The translations under genes were made by a program, and so were the position numbers. 64,000 bases of DNA, from the NCBI RefSeq assembly GCF_000767465.1, contig NZ_CP009295.1:62001-126000 (forward strand). The letters run 5' to 3'. Of the stretch, positions 33,715 to 42,282 are shown piece by piece; the stretch's first letter is position 1, and each line of letters starts with the position of its first letter. The notes beneath the pieces are model-generated. The model saw only the letters and a program-made list of their open reading frames with translations. It was not told the origin of the DNA and did not search any database. The stretch is from Novosphingobium pentaromativorans US6-1. GTDB taxonomy: Bacteria; Pseudomonadota; Alphaproteobacteria; Sphingomonadales; Sphingomonadaceae.

Positions 33715-33774
33715 TTGTTGATCCTCCTCGTGAATGTGGACTTGTGGGGATGTGTAATTGTGGGTCTGTGGGCG

Positions 33775-34416
33775 TCAGAGGCCGAAAGTGCAGATCGCGT
33801 AGCCGGGCGGCGCGAGGCGCTCGATCCGCGACCAGAAGGTGCTTTCCCCATTGGGCGCACGCCGGTTGGTCGGCACCGCAATCTCTGCCATGGGGCCGCG
33901 AACCTCGATCACCGTGCCGCAGTTGCTTTCGTCGCCGATCGCCAGGTTCCGCTGGAACTCCGCGATCCGCTCGCTCGCTGCCTCGAACCGCTCTTCGACC
34001 GCGGCAATCCGGCGCTCTTCCTCGTCGACGACCGCAGCGGCATCGGCAACGGTCGGCAGTCGATCCGGGTGAAACAGGTAAATCGCCGTGGTGTTGGACA
34101 GGCCGCCGAACAAACGCCCCATCACCTGGCTCCCGATATCGCCGGACCGTGAAATCTCCGAATTATCCATCAGGAGAGACACGAACCCCACCAGCGGCTC
34201 GCCTCCGCTGCCGTCGCAGATCGCCACTTCACCGCGCCATTGATGACGATACCCGGTGGGTCGGGTCAGGTGGGCAATGACGCGGTTGCGGAACATCCCG
34301 GTCCGCAGGTCATCGGCCGGGACGATGGTGCCACCGTGAGCCTCGCAACTTTCTGAGAAGACCTGCTGGCTACGGCGCGTGACAATCATGGCGTCGGTAT
34401 TGCCGCGCTCCTTGAA
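33775..34416 (-). pseudogene. Unknown protein gene truncated at its 5' end by Tn-B
   Basis: About 214 residues remain, starting at the Tn-B junction: FKERGNTDAMIVTRRSQQVF... The frame runs on into the Tn-B inverted repeat, which cannot be original. A coiled-coil-like segment (DEEERRIAAVEERFEAASERIAEFQ) is followed by a compact C-terminus. No family recognised. It is upstream of the ParA-like gene in the same direction, 60 bp away. Tn-B therefore landed in this gene in the donor replicon. Confidence 0.6.
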
Positions 34417-34490
34417 GAGGGCATAGCGTGGGAGGTACGCCAAGCAACGCTAAGGACGAACAATACCGGAACGGCGTGCAAGGGCATCAC
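34417..34490 (+). repeat. Tn-B left end, identical to 4484-4557
   Basis: A 74-bp direct repeat of the insertion's left border. The first 48 bp are the terminal inverted repeat. The last bases reach the stop codon of the transposon's third gene. Confidence 0.93.
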
Positions 34491-35860
34491 CTGCGGAGGC
34501 CGATGATGCCCAGCTCTTGCCACATCCACGTAAAATCATAGGTAGCCATTGGCTCGCCGACCCCGGATTTTGCTGCGCCATTCTCTATATATTTGAGCCA
34601 GTCGGCCACTTTCGCCCGGCCAGCCTTCGTGCGGGCCAGAGCGCGCGGCGTCTTGTTGCCAAGGGCAGGCACCGCTTCATCAAGCGTTTTGGTATATTCG
34701 CGTGTCAGCATATCATGAACGATGCGCTCCATTTCGTCCGGCGGGATATCGAGCGGCTCTTCCTGCGGAGCGCGGGCGGCGTCATCAGCCATGAACTGGG
34801 CCAGAGTCCGGATTTCGGTCATAGGTGTGCTCACGCAATCACCAAGCCATTCGCCCATTTGCGCAATCGCTTTCTCCGCACGGGCGGCACTATTGACCTC
34901 AACGATCAGTTTGCGTCCCGCCAACTCGACATTGGCGAAGACGGGTGTGCCGTCCTCCATGGTCGTCACAAAAGCCTGCCCGCCTTTGGCCGTTCGTGGT
35001 TTTCTCTCCTTCGTCACCGGCACCAGCCAGTTCCAGAATGTGTCGCTGGCAGGCTCCAGCCATTGTGCCGCGTTCAGCCTGCGAACCACGCTCTTGCCGA
35101 TCACGCCCTTGGCCAGGGGGAAGACGATGCGGTGGAACACAAGATCATCGCCATCGGCGTTGACCATATCCGGCATGGTGCCAGGCATGGCTTTGCCCAG
35201 ACAATCGAGCAGCCACATGTTCGTGAACATCGGGCCTGATGCCCGTAAAATAGCATCCCGGTCGGTCTGGTTTAGTTCGGAGGTGTCCTTTGCATCGTCC
35301 GCAAGCCGGCCAAACGCGTCGATCAGTTGTAGGGCGCCATCAGCGCTGAACGGCAACAGCGCGCCCGAGATGCCATGGCGACCGTTCACATCGACAACCC
35401 GTGCAGCGATCTTGTCCCAGTTGACGAGGGTCTGTGTCGCGCCGTGTTCGCGGACCGTGACTGGCGCAACATCCCGCAACAGATCACGCAAGGTCATCGA
35501 CTGACCGGGGACGACCTCGCTAACCTCATAGAGCGACATCATCGTATCCCGCAGCGCGCGCATATAGGCCTTGTTCGGCGCCTTCTCGTTCCAGCCTCGG
35601 CGCTTGAGATAGTCATCGACCAGATTGCGACCGTCAGGTTCCAGTTCCTGTGTCAGCAGATCTTCAAAGGCGCAGCCCCATAGCGGCCCTTGCCAATGAT
35701 CACCGATGATCTCGAATATGGCGTCGGGTTCGAGGCCGGTCGCTTCACATGCCGGACCGAGATGCGCGGACAGCATTTCATCCATCGCCTCGTCCCACGG
35801 AGCACGATCCGCATATTTCATCAGCCCGGACAGATCGTGAGCAGATTTCAATCTGGACAT
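34487..35860 (-). CDS. Conserved third gene of Tn-B, unknown function, 457 aa
   Basis: A homologue of the Tn-A protein at 8269-9627, sharing HDLSGLMKYA, GDHWQGPLWGCAFEDLLTQ, DDYLKRRGWNE, SLYEVSEVVPGQ, FWNWLVP and the C-terminal PMATYDFTWMWQELGI. It starts directly after the tnpR stop on the same strand. No enzymatic motif, signal or membrane segment is seen. Conservation of the pair tnpR plus this gene in two diverged transposons argues for a role in transposition, immunity or plasmid-host interaction. Confidence 0.85.
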   Translation of the reverse strand: MSRLKSAHDLSGLMKYADRAPWDEAMDEMLSAHLGPACEATGLEPDAIFEIIGDHWQGPLWGCAFEDLLTQELEPDGRNLVDDYLKRRGWNEKAPNKAYMRALRDTMMSLYEVSEVVPGQSMTLRDLLRDVAPVTVREHGATQTLVNWDKIAARVVDVNGRHGISGALLPFSADGALQLIDAFGRLADDAKDTSELNQTDRDAILRASGPMFTNMWLLDCLGKAMPGTMPDMVNADGDDLVFHRIVFPLAKGVIGKSVVRRLNAAQWLEPASDTFWNWLVPVTKERKPRTAKGGQAFVTTMEDGTPVFANVELAGRKLIVEVNSAARAEKAIAQMGEWLGDCVSTPMTEIRTLAQFMADDAARAPQEEPLDIPPDEMERIVHDMLTREYTKTLDEAVPALGNKTPRALARTKAGRAKVADWLKYIENGAAKSGVGEPMATYDFTWMWQELGIIGLRR

Positions 35861-36430
35861 TCAGGCAGGCCTTTCCACGCCAAGGCGGCGCATTTCGCGA
35901 TAGATGGTGGATCTGCCGATGCCGAGTTGCCGTGCTGCCTCTGTCGGCGAGATACGGGCTTCGACCAGTTTGATGGCCGCATCCACCTTGGACATGTCGA
36001 GCGGCTGACGGCCAGGCTGCTTGCCCTTGGCGCGTGCAGCGGCGATCCCATCGCGGGTCCGCTCAGAGATTAGCCGCCGCTCGAAATGGGCGATAGCTCC
36101 GAACACATGGAAGATGAGTTCGCCGGCGGCCGACGAGGTGTCGATTTTTTCCTCAAGACTCAGGAGGGCGATGCCTTGGCTGCGCAAAGTTTCGACTGTG
36201 GCGAGCAGTTCAGTCAGCGAACGCCCAAGCCGATCGAGGCGGACCACGGCGAGCGTGTCACCCTTGCGGGCATAGGCGATCAGTTCGGCCAGTCCAGGCC
36301 GCTCCATGCTTTTTCCCGATATTACATCGGTGAACACCTTGATGGCGCCGGCATTCTCCAGTCGCATGGTCTGGCCCGCCACATCCTGATCGCCGGTGCT
36401 GACGCGGGCGTAGCCCAGAATGCCGCCCAT
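35861..36430 (-). CDS. tnpR: Serine resolvase of Tn-B
   Basis: A 189-aa serine recombinase. MGGILGYARVSTGDQDVAGQ holds the catalytic Ser, VVRLDRLGRSLTELLATVE and FGAIAHFERRLISERTRDG are family blocks, and the C-terminal helix-turn-helix reads PTEAARQLGIGRSTIYREMRRLG. It should act on the res site between it and tnpA. If functional, it would be expected to resolve cointegrates between two full Tn-B copies. The first copy here has lost its res region, which would explain why the fusion persisted. Confidence 0.93.
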   Translation of the reverse strand: MGGILGYARVSTGDQDVAGQTMRLENAGAIKVFTDVISGKSMERPGLAELIAYARKGDTLAVVRLDRLGRSLTELLATVETLRSQGIALLSLEEKIDTSSAAGELIFHVFGAIAHFERRLISERTRDGIAAARAKGKQPGRQPLDMSKVDAAIKLVEARISPTEAARQLGIGRSTIYREMRRLGVERPA

Positions 36431-36570
36431 CTATCGTGTCTCCCAAACGGTCGTTCTGTGGACGCTCTGAAGGGCGACCGCTTCACCCCGCCCATAGCCG
36501 TCCACATACTATGTCTCTTTACTCATGGCTGTCCATAGGCGCAGTTGACCTTTTGTGGACGGGAATCGGC
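36431..36570. promoter_or_regulatory. Probable res site and divergent promoters of Tn-B
   Basis: The 140-bp divergent gap contains TGTGGACG (near 36458), CCGTCCACA (near 36498), CTGTCCATAG (near 36529) and TGTGGACGG (near 36554). These are inverted and direct copies of one word, as expected of resolvase subsites. Confidence 0.6.
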
Positions 36571-39540
36571 ATGACGAAGCGCAAGCATCAACTCCTGACC
36601 GAGAGCGAGCGCAATCAGATCCTTGCCATCCCGACCGATCGCGACCACTTGGCTCGGCTCTACACCTTCGAGCCTGCGGACATCGAGATCATCGGCGCGC
36701 GACGGGAACGACGGAACCAGTTGGGCGTCGCGCTGCAACTCGCGCTCTTGCGCCACCCGGGCATCACACTGGCGCAGTTGATACAGAACAGGGGAGCGAT
36801 GCCCCATGATCTCGCCGCCTTCGTCGCAGAACAGCTTGGCCTGCGCGTCACGGATCTGGCTGACTATGCGGCGAGGGACCAGACCATGACGGACCATGCT
36901 CGCGAGCTAGCCGCGCGCTTGGGACTGCGAGGGCCGACGCGTGCCGATATTCCGTTCATGATCGAAGCGGCCACGAAAACGGCATGGGCGACCGACAAGG
37001 GGATGACGATAGCGACCGGTGTTGTCACCGCCCTTCGTGAGGCCCGGATTCTGCTGCCGTCCATCTCCACCATCGAGCGTGCCAGCAGCGCGGGGCGCGC
37101 GCGTGCCCGCAAGCAAGCCGCCTATGCCCTGATCGACGATCTCAGCGCTGAACAGGTCCACGCCCTCGACCAGCTCTTTGACGACGCCGGGGGCATGAGC
37201 CAGCTCGCTTCGCTCAAGACCATTCCCATCGCGGCAAGGCCCGATCATATCCGCCAGATTCTCGACCGCCTGCGGCAAGTGCGGAAGATCGGCATCTCCC
37301 CGGACGTGGCTGGCCGCATCCACGCGGACCGCTTCCGGCAATATGTCCGGGAAGGCCGTGCATCGCCTGCCTATATGATCGAGCGATACGTTCCCTCCCG
37401 GCGGCGCGCCACGCTGGTTGCCTTCCTGCTCGATCTTGAAGAGCAGCTGACCGACAGCGCTCTGGAGATGGCGGACAAGCTGATCGGCAGCATCTTCACC
37501 CGCGCGAAGAATGCCCAGGCGCGTAGCTATGCCGCCACATCGAAGAACGTGGCGCGGCTGATGCTGATCTTTCGCAGAACGATCGATGCGCTGACCGATG
37601 CGGTCGATACTGGCGAAGATCCAATTGAGGTCCTGGACGCATCGGTCGGGTGGAACACCCTGATGAAGGCGAGGCCGGAAGTGGCGAGCATCGCGGAAAC
37701 CGCCAACCTCGATCCGCTGACGGTCGCGGCCGACCGCTATGCGACGTTACGCAAGTTCGCCCCCGACCTGCTTGAGACGCTCCAGTTCAGGGCCGGAAAG
37801 GGCAGTGCGAAAACGATCGCTGCCATCGAAATGCTGCGCGACCTCAACAGGTCGGGCAAACGCGATCTTCCTACCGACGCTCCGATGCCCTTCCGTAAAG
37901 AATGGCGAAAAATCGTCGTTGGCGATAACGGCAAGATCAACCGGCGGCTCTGGGAAATCGCAACGATCGCGCATCTGCGCAACAAGTTGCGTTCGGGGGA
38001 TGTCTGGGTGGAGCGATCGGCGGGATACCGCCAGTTCGACAGCTACCTGCTCAGCGAACCGAAGGCGAAGCCAATCGTGTCGGCTCTTGGTCTGCCACCC
38101 ACAGCCAGCGAATGGCTCGAACAACGGGGCCGCGAACTGGACTGGCGACTGAAGAAATTTGCCCAGCGCCTGAAGCGCGACGCTCTGGAGGGTGTGCGGT
38201 TCCGCGACGGCCGCCTCCAGATATCCCCGGTTCGCACGATCGCGATGCCCGATGCCGAAGCGCTGGCTGACCGGCTCGATGCGATGATGCCCCGCATCCG
38301 CATCACCGAGCTGCTGCATGAAGTGGCGCAGGAAACCGGCTTTCTTGCTGCATTCACGAACCTGCGCACCGGCGAAGCGTGCCCCAACGAAAACGCGCTG
38401 CTCGCCACCATCCTTGCGGATGCCACCAATCTCGGCCTGTCGCGCATGGCTGCCGCGAGCCAGGGCGTGACGCGCGACCAGCTCCTGTGGACCCATGACG
38501 CCTATATCCGCGACGACAGCTACTGCGCGGCGCTGGCCGTGCTCATCAACGCGCATCACCGCCTGCCATTCTCGCGCGTATGGGGCGACGGCACAACGTC
38601 CAGTTCCGATGGCCAGTTCTTCAGGGGCGCGAAGCGCGGTGCATCGGGCGGCGATATCAACGCCCGCTATGGCGTCGATCATGGCTTCAGCTTCTACACT
38701 CATGTTTCCGACCAGCGTGCGCCTTACCACGTCAACGTGATCTCTGCCGCGACGCATGAGGCACCCTATGTTCTCGACGGCCTCACCAGCCACGGCACCG
38801 ATCTGAAAATCGTCGAGCATTACACCGACACTGGCGGGGCGACCGATCATGTCTTCGCCCTGTGCGCGATGCTGGGATTTCGCTTCTGCCCGCGCCTGCG
38901 CGACTTTCCAGACCGGCGCCTCGCGCCGATCGCGCCGGTTAAGGCCTATCCGGCCATCGCCCCGCTAATGGGCAAGCGTATCCGCACCGACATCATCGCT
39001 GAACAATGGGATGACGTGCTGCGCCTCGTCGGCTCGATCAAGGCCGGCCATGTCGCGCCATCGGTCATGCTGCGAAAGCTCGCCGCGTACGAACGGCAGA
39101 ACCAACTCGACGTCGCGCTACAGGAAATCGGCAAGATCGAGCGAACCCTGTTCATGCTGGACTGGCTGGAAAATCCCGATCTGCGCCAGCGATGCCATGC
39201 TGGTCTCAACAACAGCGAACAACGCCATGCCCTGACGCAGGCAATCTACACCTTCCGCCAAGGCCGGATCATCGACCGCAGCCATGAGGCGCAACAATAT
39301 CGGGCATCCGGCCTCAATCTAGTCATCGCCGCGATCGTCTACTGGAACACGATCTACATGGATGCTGCCGCCCAGCATCTACGATCAACCTCGGTCGCGG
39401 TGCCTGATTATCTGCTCGCCCATACGTCCCCCGTGGGTTGGGAGCATATTGCCTTCTCCGGCGATTTCCTCTGGGATCGCGCAGCCGCTTCCGCTGGCCG
39501 CAAGGCCCTCAATCTCCCGCCGGATAGCCGCGTCGCATAA
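36571..39540 (+). CDS. tnpA: Tn3-family transposase of Tn-B, 989 aa
   Basis: A full-length Tn3-family transposase. The ATG at 36571 (MTKRKHQLLTESERN) gives the family's standard start; the frame is open to 36436 but that stretch is the res region. Characteristic C-terminal segments include ATNLGLSRMAAASQGV, EHYTDTGGATDHVFALCAMLGFRF, and the closing NTIYMDAAAQHLR...HTSPVGWEHIAFSGDFLW. It is only distantly similar to the Tn-A transposase, so the two elements are separate lineages. No frameshift seen. Confidence 0.95.
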   Translation: MTKRKHQLLTESERNQILAIPTDRDHLARLYTFEPADIEIIGARRERRNQLGVALQLALLRHPGITLAQLIQNRGAMPHDLAAFVAEQLGLRVTDLADYAARDQTMTDHARELAARLGLRGPTRADIPFMIEAATKTAWATDKGMTIATGVVTALREARILLPSISTIERASSAGRARARKQAAYALIDDLSAEQVHALDQLFDDAGGMSQLASLKTIPIAARPDHIRQILDRLRQVRKIGISPDVAGRIHADRFRQYVREGRASPAYMIERYVPSRRRATLVAFLLDLEEQLTDSALEMADKLIGSIFTRAKNAQARSYAATSKNVARLMLIFRRTIDALTDAVDTGEDPIEVLDASVGWNTLMKARPEVASIAETANLDPLTVAADRYATLRKFAPDLLETLQFRAGKGSAKTIAAIEMLRDLNRSGKRDLPTDAPMPFRKEWRKIVVGDNGKINRRLWEIATIAHLRNKLRSGDVWVERSAGYRQFDSYLLSEPKAKPIVSALGLPPTASEWLEQRGRELDWRLKKFAQRLKRDALEGVRFRDGRLQISPVRTIAMPDAEALADRLDAMMPRIRITELLHEVAQETGFLAAFTNLRTGEACPNENALLATILADATNLGLSRMAAASQGVTRDQLLWTHDAYIRDDSYCAALAVLINAHHRLPFSRVWGDGTTSSSDGQFFRGAKRGASGGDINARYGVDHGFSFYTHVSDQRAPYHVNVISAATHEAPYVLDGLTSHGTDLKIVEHYTDTGGATDHVFALCAMLGFRFCPRLRDFPDRRLAPIAPVKAYPAIAPLMGKRIRTDIIAEQWDDVLRLVGSIKAGHVAPSVMLRKLAAYERQNQLDVALQEIGKIERTLFMLDWLENPDLRQRCHAGLNNSEQRHALTQAIYTFRQGRIIDRSHEAQQYRASGLNLVIAAIVYWNTIYMDAAAQHLRSTSVAVPDYLLAHTSPVGWEHIAFSGDFLWDRAAASAGRKALNLPPDSRVA

Positions 39541-39550
39541 GCGTTCGCTG

Positions 39551-39598
39551 ATTGTTCGCCCTTAGCGTTGTTTAGCGTACCATCCACGCTATGCCCTC
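39551..39598 (-). repeat. Tn-B right terminal inverted repeat
   Basis: Read on the minus strand it starts GAGGGCATAGCGTGGATGG and matches the left repeat at 43 of 48 positions. It is the right border of the 35-kb insertion. Confidence 0.92.
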
Positions 39599-39603
39599 GT
39601 CTA
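39599..39603. repeat. 5-bp target duplication GTCTA, right copy
   Basis: Pairs with 4479-4483; see that entry. Confidence 0.88.
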
Positions 39604-40234
39604 GATAAACGAAGTCGCGGGTCGTGCTGCCGTCTCCCCAGATCACTATGGGCTCGCCGGCGAGCGCGGTCTTCACGGCCGCCGCGACAAAACCCTGTCG
39701 CCGGGTTCCGCTCTGCCCGGGGCCATAGGGATTGGCCACCCGAAGAACTACGATAGTGATACCGTATTTGCGACCCACCTCGAAAAGGGCCTGCTCGGTC
39801 AGCGCCTTGACGGTGCCGTACATGTTGATGGGGGCCGCTCGCACGCTTTCCTTTGTGGGAAGCGGGGCATTGGGTCCATAAACGGTCCCGCCCGAAGATA
39901 TGAATACAAAAGTGCGAACACCCTTAAGGGCCGCCTCTTCTGCCAGCTTCAGTACCGGAACTATCTCTTCTGCGATCGCTCCATGTACTGATTCGAGTTG
40001 TGTTGCAGGGCCCAGGGTACCTGCCGCGTAAACCACGCTCTGCGCCTCTGCTACCGCTTGGTAGGCAGTTGAGCTTGACACATCCCCGTAGTTCCAGGCG
40101 ATATTCTTCCCGTTCAAGGGAGGGGGCGCTCGTGTCACTACCGTAACCGGCGTGCCAAGGTTCCCCAGTGCCAGCGCGCCTGCTGTCGCGATAAGACCTC
40201 CGCCTATAATCGCGCACGAGCCTGATGTAATCAT
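39599..40234 (-). pseudogene. NAD-dependent epimerase/dehydratase, N-terminal part of a split gene
   Basis: MITSGSCAIIGGGLIATAGALAL holds a glycine-rich NAD-binding loop, FISSGGTVYGP is the catalytic Ser/Thr region, and NMYGTVKALTEQ the YxxxK motif of an extended short-chain dehydrogenase. The true frame ends at DFVYLDE, where Tn-B begins; the last few codons read into the transposon. The rest of the gene is at 4191-4483. It starts by ATGA overlap with the glycosyltransferase gene upstream. Confidence 0.9.
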
Positions 40235-41874
40235 ACTGCCCTCAATTCTGCATTTGCTGCTTGGCTCTGGGTGCGAGGCGCCGATGCGCTCCTTCCCATT
40301 GCATGCGATTTTATCGCAGCGATGACTTGATCTATCGCCCCAATTTCGACTTCGACAAGATTCATTTTGCCCTGATCGGCCAGATCGGCAAGCCCCGTAG
40401 CACCAGCAAAGGCGATGACCGGTATATCGCGCGCGGCAGCATCAAGCGCCACGTTGGGCAGGGGGTCGAGGCGGGAAGTCACGAGAAACACATCGGCAGC
40501 GTCCATCAGAACGGTATAGAGCGGACCCGCCGGCTCAAAGTGGACGGGCAGCCTGCCTTGAGCATCCCGGCTGCGTTCCATCTGGGCATGAAGCCAGATG
40601 CCAAAGCTCATTTCGAACTCGCTAACCTGCTCGCCGATCCAGATGCTTACGAACTTGCCCGGTGTGCGCTTTAGCTGACTGCCGATCTGCAGGAAGATAT
40701 CGGTACCTTTGCGGATCTGGATCTGCCCGGCGGCTAACACTATTGTCGCCCCGTCGAGATCGAGGCCGGTGGCGGCGGATATTTTGGCACGCGCTTCCGC
40801 CTTAGTCATTCTGCGTGAACTCGCACCCGATGCTGGCTGAGGCAGGACCATCACCGAGGCCGGGTCTCTATTGTAATTGTCGAGCATGTATTGCCACGAC
40901 TTGAGAAGCTCTCGCGAGGAAAAAACCAGCAGGTCAGTGTGGTAAATGATATCCCTGAAGGGAATCATATACTCCAGAAATTCATGAACTAGGCATGTTG
41001 TACGGCATTCGCGCAAAGAAAGCGCCATAATGAATGTCAAGCAGCATGTGCTTGAGAAAATCGCATCATCTACGGGATATGAACTTAAAATAATATCTAC
41101 GTAAAATTGATTTTCTTCGTAGATTTGGCTTGCAACTACGACAACGGGAAACAGTGCTTTGGCCGTTTCGAGTAAAGGCCCGTCTCGCAAACTCACAAAG
41201 ATAATATTGTGGGTGCTGGCCATCTGTCGTGCCAGATCCATTCCAACGATAGGCGCGCCAGTCTTGGAGGCTTCGTGAACGCCGATTAGGACGAACGGCA
41301 AGCTTGGGTCGATCTTCTGTTCGTCGATGAATATGCCCTTCATCAACGATATATTCGTTATACGGCCTTCGTGACGCCCATAATTCAGATAATGGACGAT
41401 CGGCTCAGTCCCCTCGATGTCCGGGTGGCGCGCCAGGTAGAACTCGCTGGAAAAATACCGTGGGTCATTGTCGATGACAGTCAGGGATGTGGCGAAAGCA
41501 TGGACATAGTGCGGATCTGTCGTCGGTAAATCGGGAGCGGGAACAAGCCCCTCCTGGACTGCAGACGTATCGAGCCCGGCGGCTATCAACTGAGCGGCCA
41601 AGCTGGCCCAACGCTCTTCCTCGCGTCCGAATGTCAAATAGTGGCGCAACAATTCGTCTACGTCTTCAAGGTCGGGATTCATTCGGCGATAGAACACCGG
41701 ATCAAAAAATCCACTAGGCGCAAGACCTTGGCGCTCCCCTTCATTCAAATAGTGAAGGGCCATGTCAATATCAGAGGATATTACGAGTTCGGGAGCTTGC
41801 TTCAAGTAAAAGGATTTATGAATAATCCCTTCATCAAGCATTTGCTGCGCCAGAAGAATATTTTTTTTCTCCAC
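40231..41874 (-). CDS. Glycosyltransferase (GT4-like) with N-terminal FD/NPD modules, 547 aa
   Basis: The C-terminal ~340 residues look like a GT-B glycosyltransferase: VLIGVHEASKTGAPIVGMDLARQM at the start of the acceptor domain, LAAGQIQIRKGTDIFLQIG, and a donor-site segment DVFLVTSRLDPLPNVALDAAARDIPVIAF. The N-terminal part has two copies of a ~35-aa module: FDPVFYRRMNPDL...HYLTFGREEERW and FSSEFYLARHPDI...HYLNYGRHEGR. The module recurs in three other genes of this locus. It probably transfers a sugar during repeat-unit assembly; donor and acceptor are unknown. Confidence 0.82.
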   Translation of the reverse strand: MEKKNILLAQQMLDEGIIHKSFYLKQAPELVISSDIDMALHYLNEGERQGLAPSGFFDPVFYRRMNPDLEDVDELLRHYLTFGREEERWASLAAQLIAAGLDTSAVQEGLVPAPDLPTTDPHYVHAFATSLTVIDNDPRYFSSEFYLARHPDIEGTEPIVHYLNYGRHEGRITNISLMKGIFIDEQKIDPSLPFVLIGVHEASKTGAPIVGMDLARQMASTHNIIFVSLRDGPLLETAKALFPVVVVASQIYEENQFYVDIILSSYPVDDAIFSSTCCLTFIMALSLRECRTTCLVHEFLEYMIPFRDIIYHTDLLVFSSRELLKSWQYMLDNYNRDPASVMVLPQPASGASSRRMTKAEARAKISAATGLDLDGATIVLAAGQIQIRKGTDIFLQIGSQLKRTPGKFVSIWIGEQVSEFEMSFGIWLHAQMERSRDAQGRLPVHFEPAGPLYTVLMDAADVFLVTSRLDPLPNVALDAAARDIPVIAFAGATGLADLADQGKMNLVEVEIGAIDQVIAAIKSHAMGRSASAPRTQSQAANAELRAV

Positions 41875-42282
41875 TCAAATAATCCTAATTTCTCAAATGT
41901 AAGAAAATATTTTAATACATTAAGCGGGTAGCACCCGGCTTCGCGTATCTAGCTCCGAGCATTCCCTGACATTTTGGCGATGCTTTAATGGCAGCGTCAC
42001 CTTGCATGTGCAAGCGTGCCTCTGTGCAGATGCAGCAAATTCTGTGACCCTCACGGTCGGAGCTTTAAGCATGGCTTACAAAGGGTCGTGAATGACTGCA
42101 TTGGACGATGGACTTTTCGAAGCACGCTGCACTATGGAAGGCGCAACACTCTCCTTCCCTTGCAGAAAGGCCGACCATCTTGATGTGCTCACCCTCTTGG
42201 CGAAGTGGCATGCGCGAAGCCAGGATTGCCTTTTCTTCTGCAGTGCAGAACGAGATCGGATTTCAAAGGAGTGGGACTTCCC
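41875..42282. other. Divergent intergenic region
   Basis: AT-rich near 41875-41930, then a weak hairpin CGGGT-AGC-ACCCG (near 41924-41936). It should hold promoters for the glycosyltransferase gene (left) and the methyltransferase gene (right). An ATG frame from 42092 runs into the methyltransferase gene out of phase; I could not support it as a gene. Confidence 0.4.

Larger units (their letters stand above)
4484..39598. mobile_element. 35.1-kb insertion bounded by Tn-B ends; probable unresolved Tn3-type cointegrate with hydrogenase cargo
   Basis: The segment begins with a left end of Tn-B (4484-4557), finishes with a complete Tn-B (34417-39598) and is flanked by GTCTA on both sides. The two left ends point the same way, as expected when Tn-B transposes replicatively from a plasmid into a new site and the fusion is not resolved. 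Between the Tn-B copies lie Tn-A, a truncated traA, higBA, the hydrogenase operon and plasmid-type genes. The first Tn-B copy has been reduced to its end. That the donor was a plasmid is an inference from traA and the ParA-like gene. The boundaries and duplication are directly visible. Confidence 0.82.
34417..39598. mobile_element. Tn-B, complete Tn3-family transposon (5.2 kb)
   Basis: It is bounded by long inverted repeats (48 bp, 43 matching) that both begin GAGGGCATAGCGTGG. The content is an unknown third gene and tnpR (leftward), a res region and tnpA (rightward). Its left flank is TTGAA and its right flank GTCTA; GTCTA pairs with the left end of the 35-kb insertion and not with this copy's own left flank. 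Confidence 0.92.

Noticed and set aside
34417..34443. Start of the truncated 33775-34416 gene extended into Tn-B (MAYLPRYAL...)
   Set aside because: These codons lie in the Tn-B inverted repeat and cannot be part of the original protein.
37747..38850. 367-aa open frame on the minus strand
   Set aside because: Antisense to the tnpA of Tn-B; no family match and no start context.
4477..39605. Apparent 9-bp duplication TCGTCTAGA around the 35-kb insertion
   Set aside because: All three Tn-B ends begin with GA before GGGCAT, so GA belongs to the transposon end. The true duplication is the 5-bp GTCTA, which is the normal Tn3 size.
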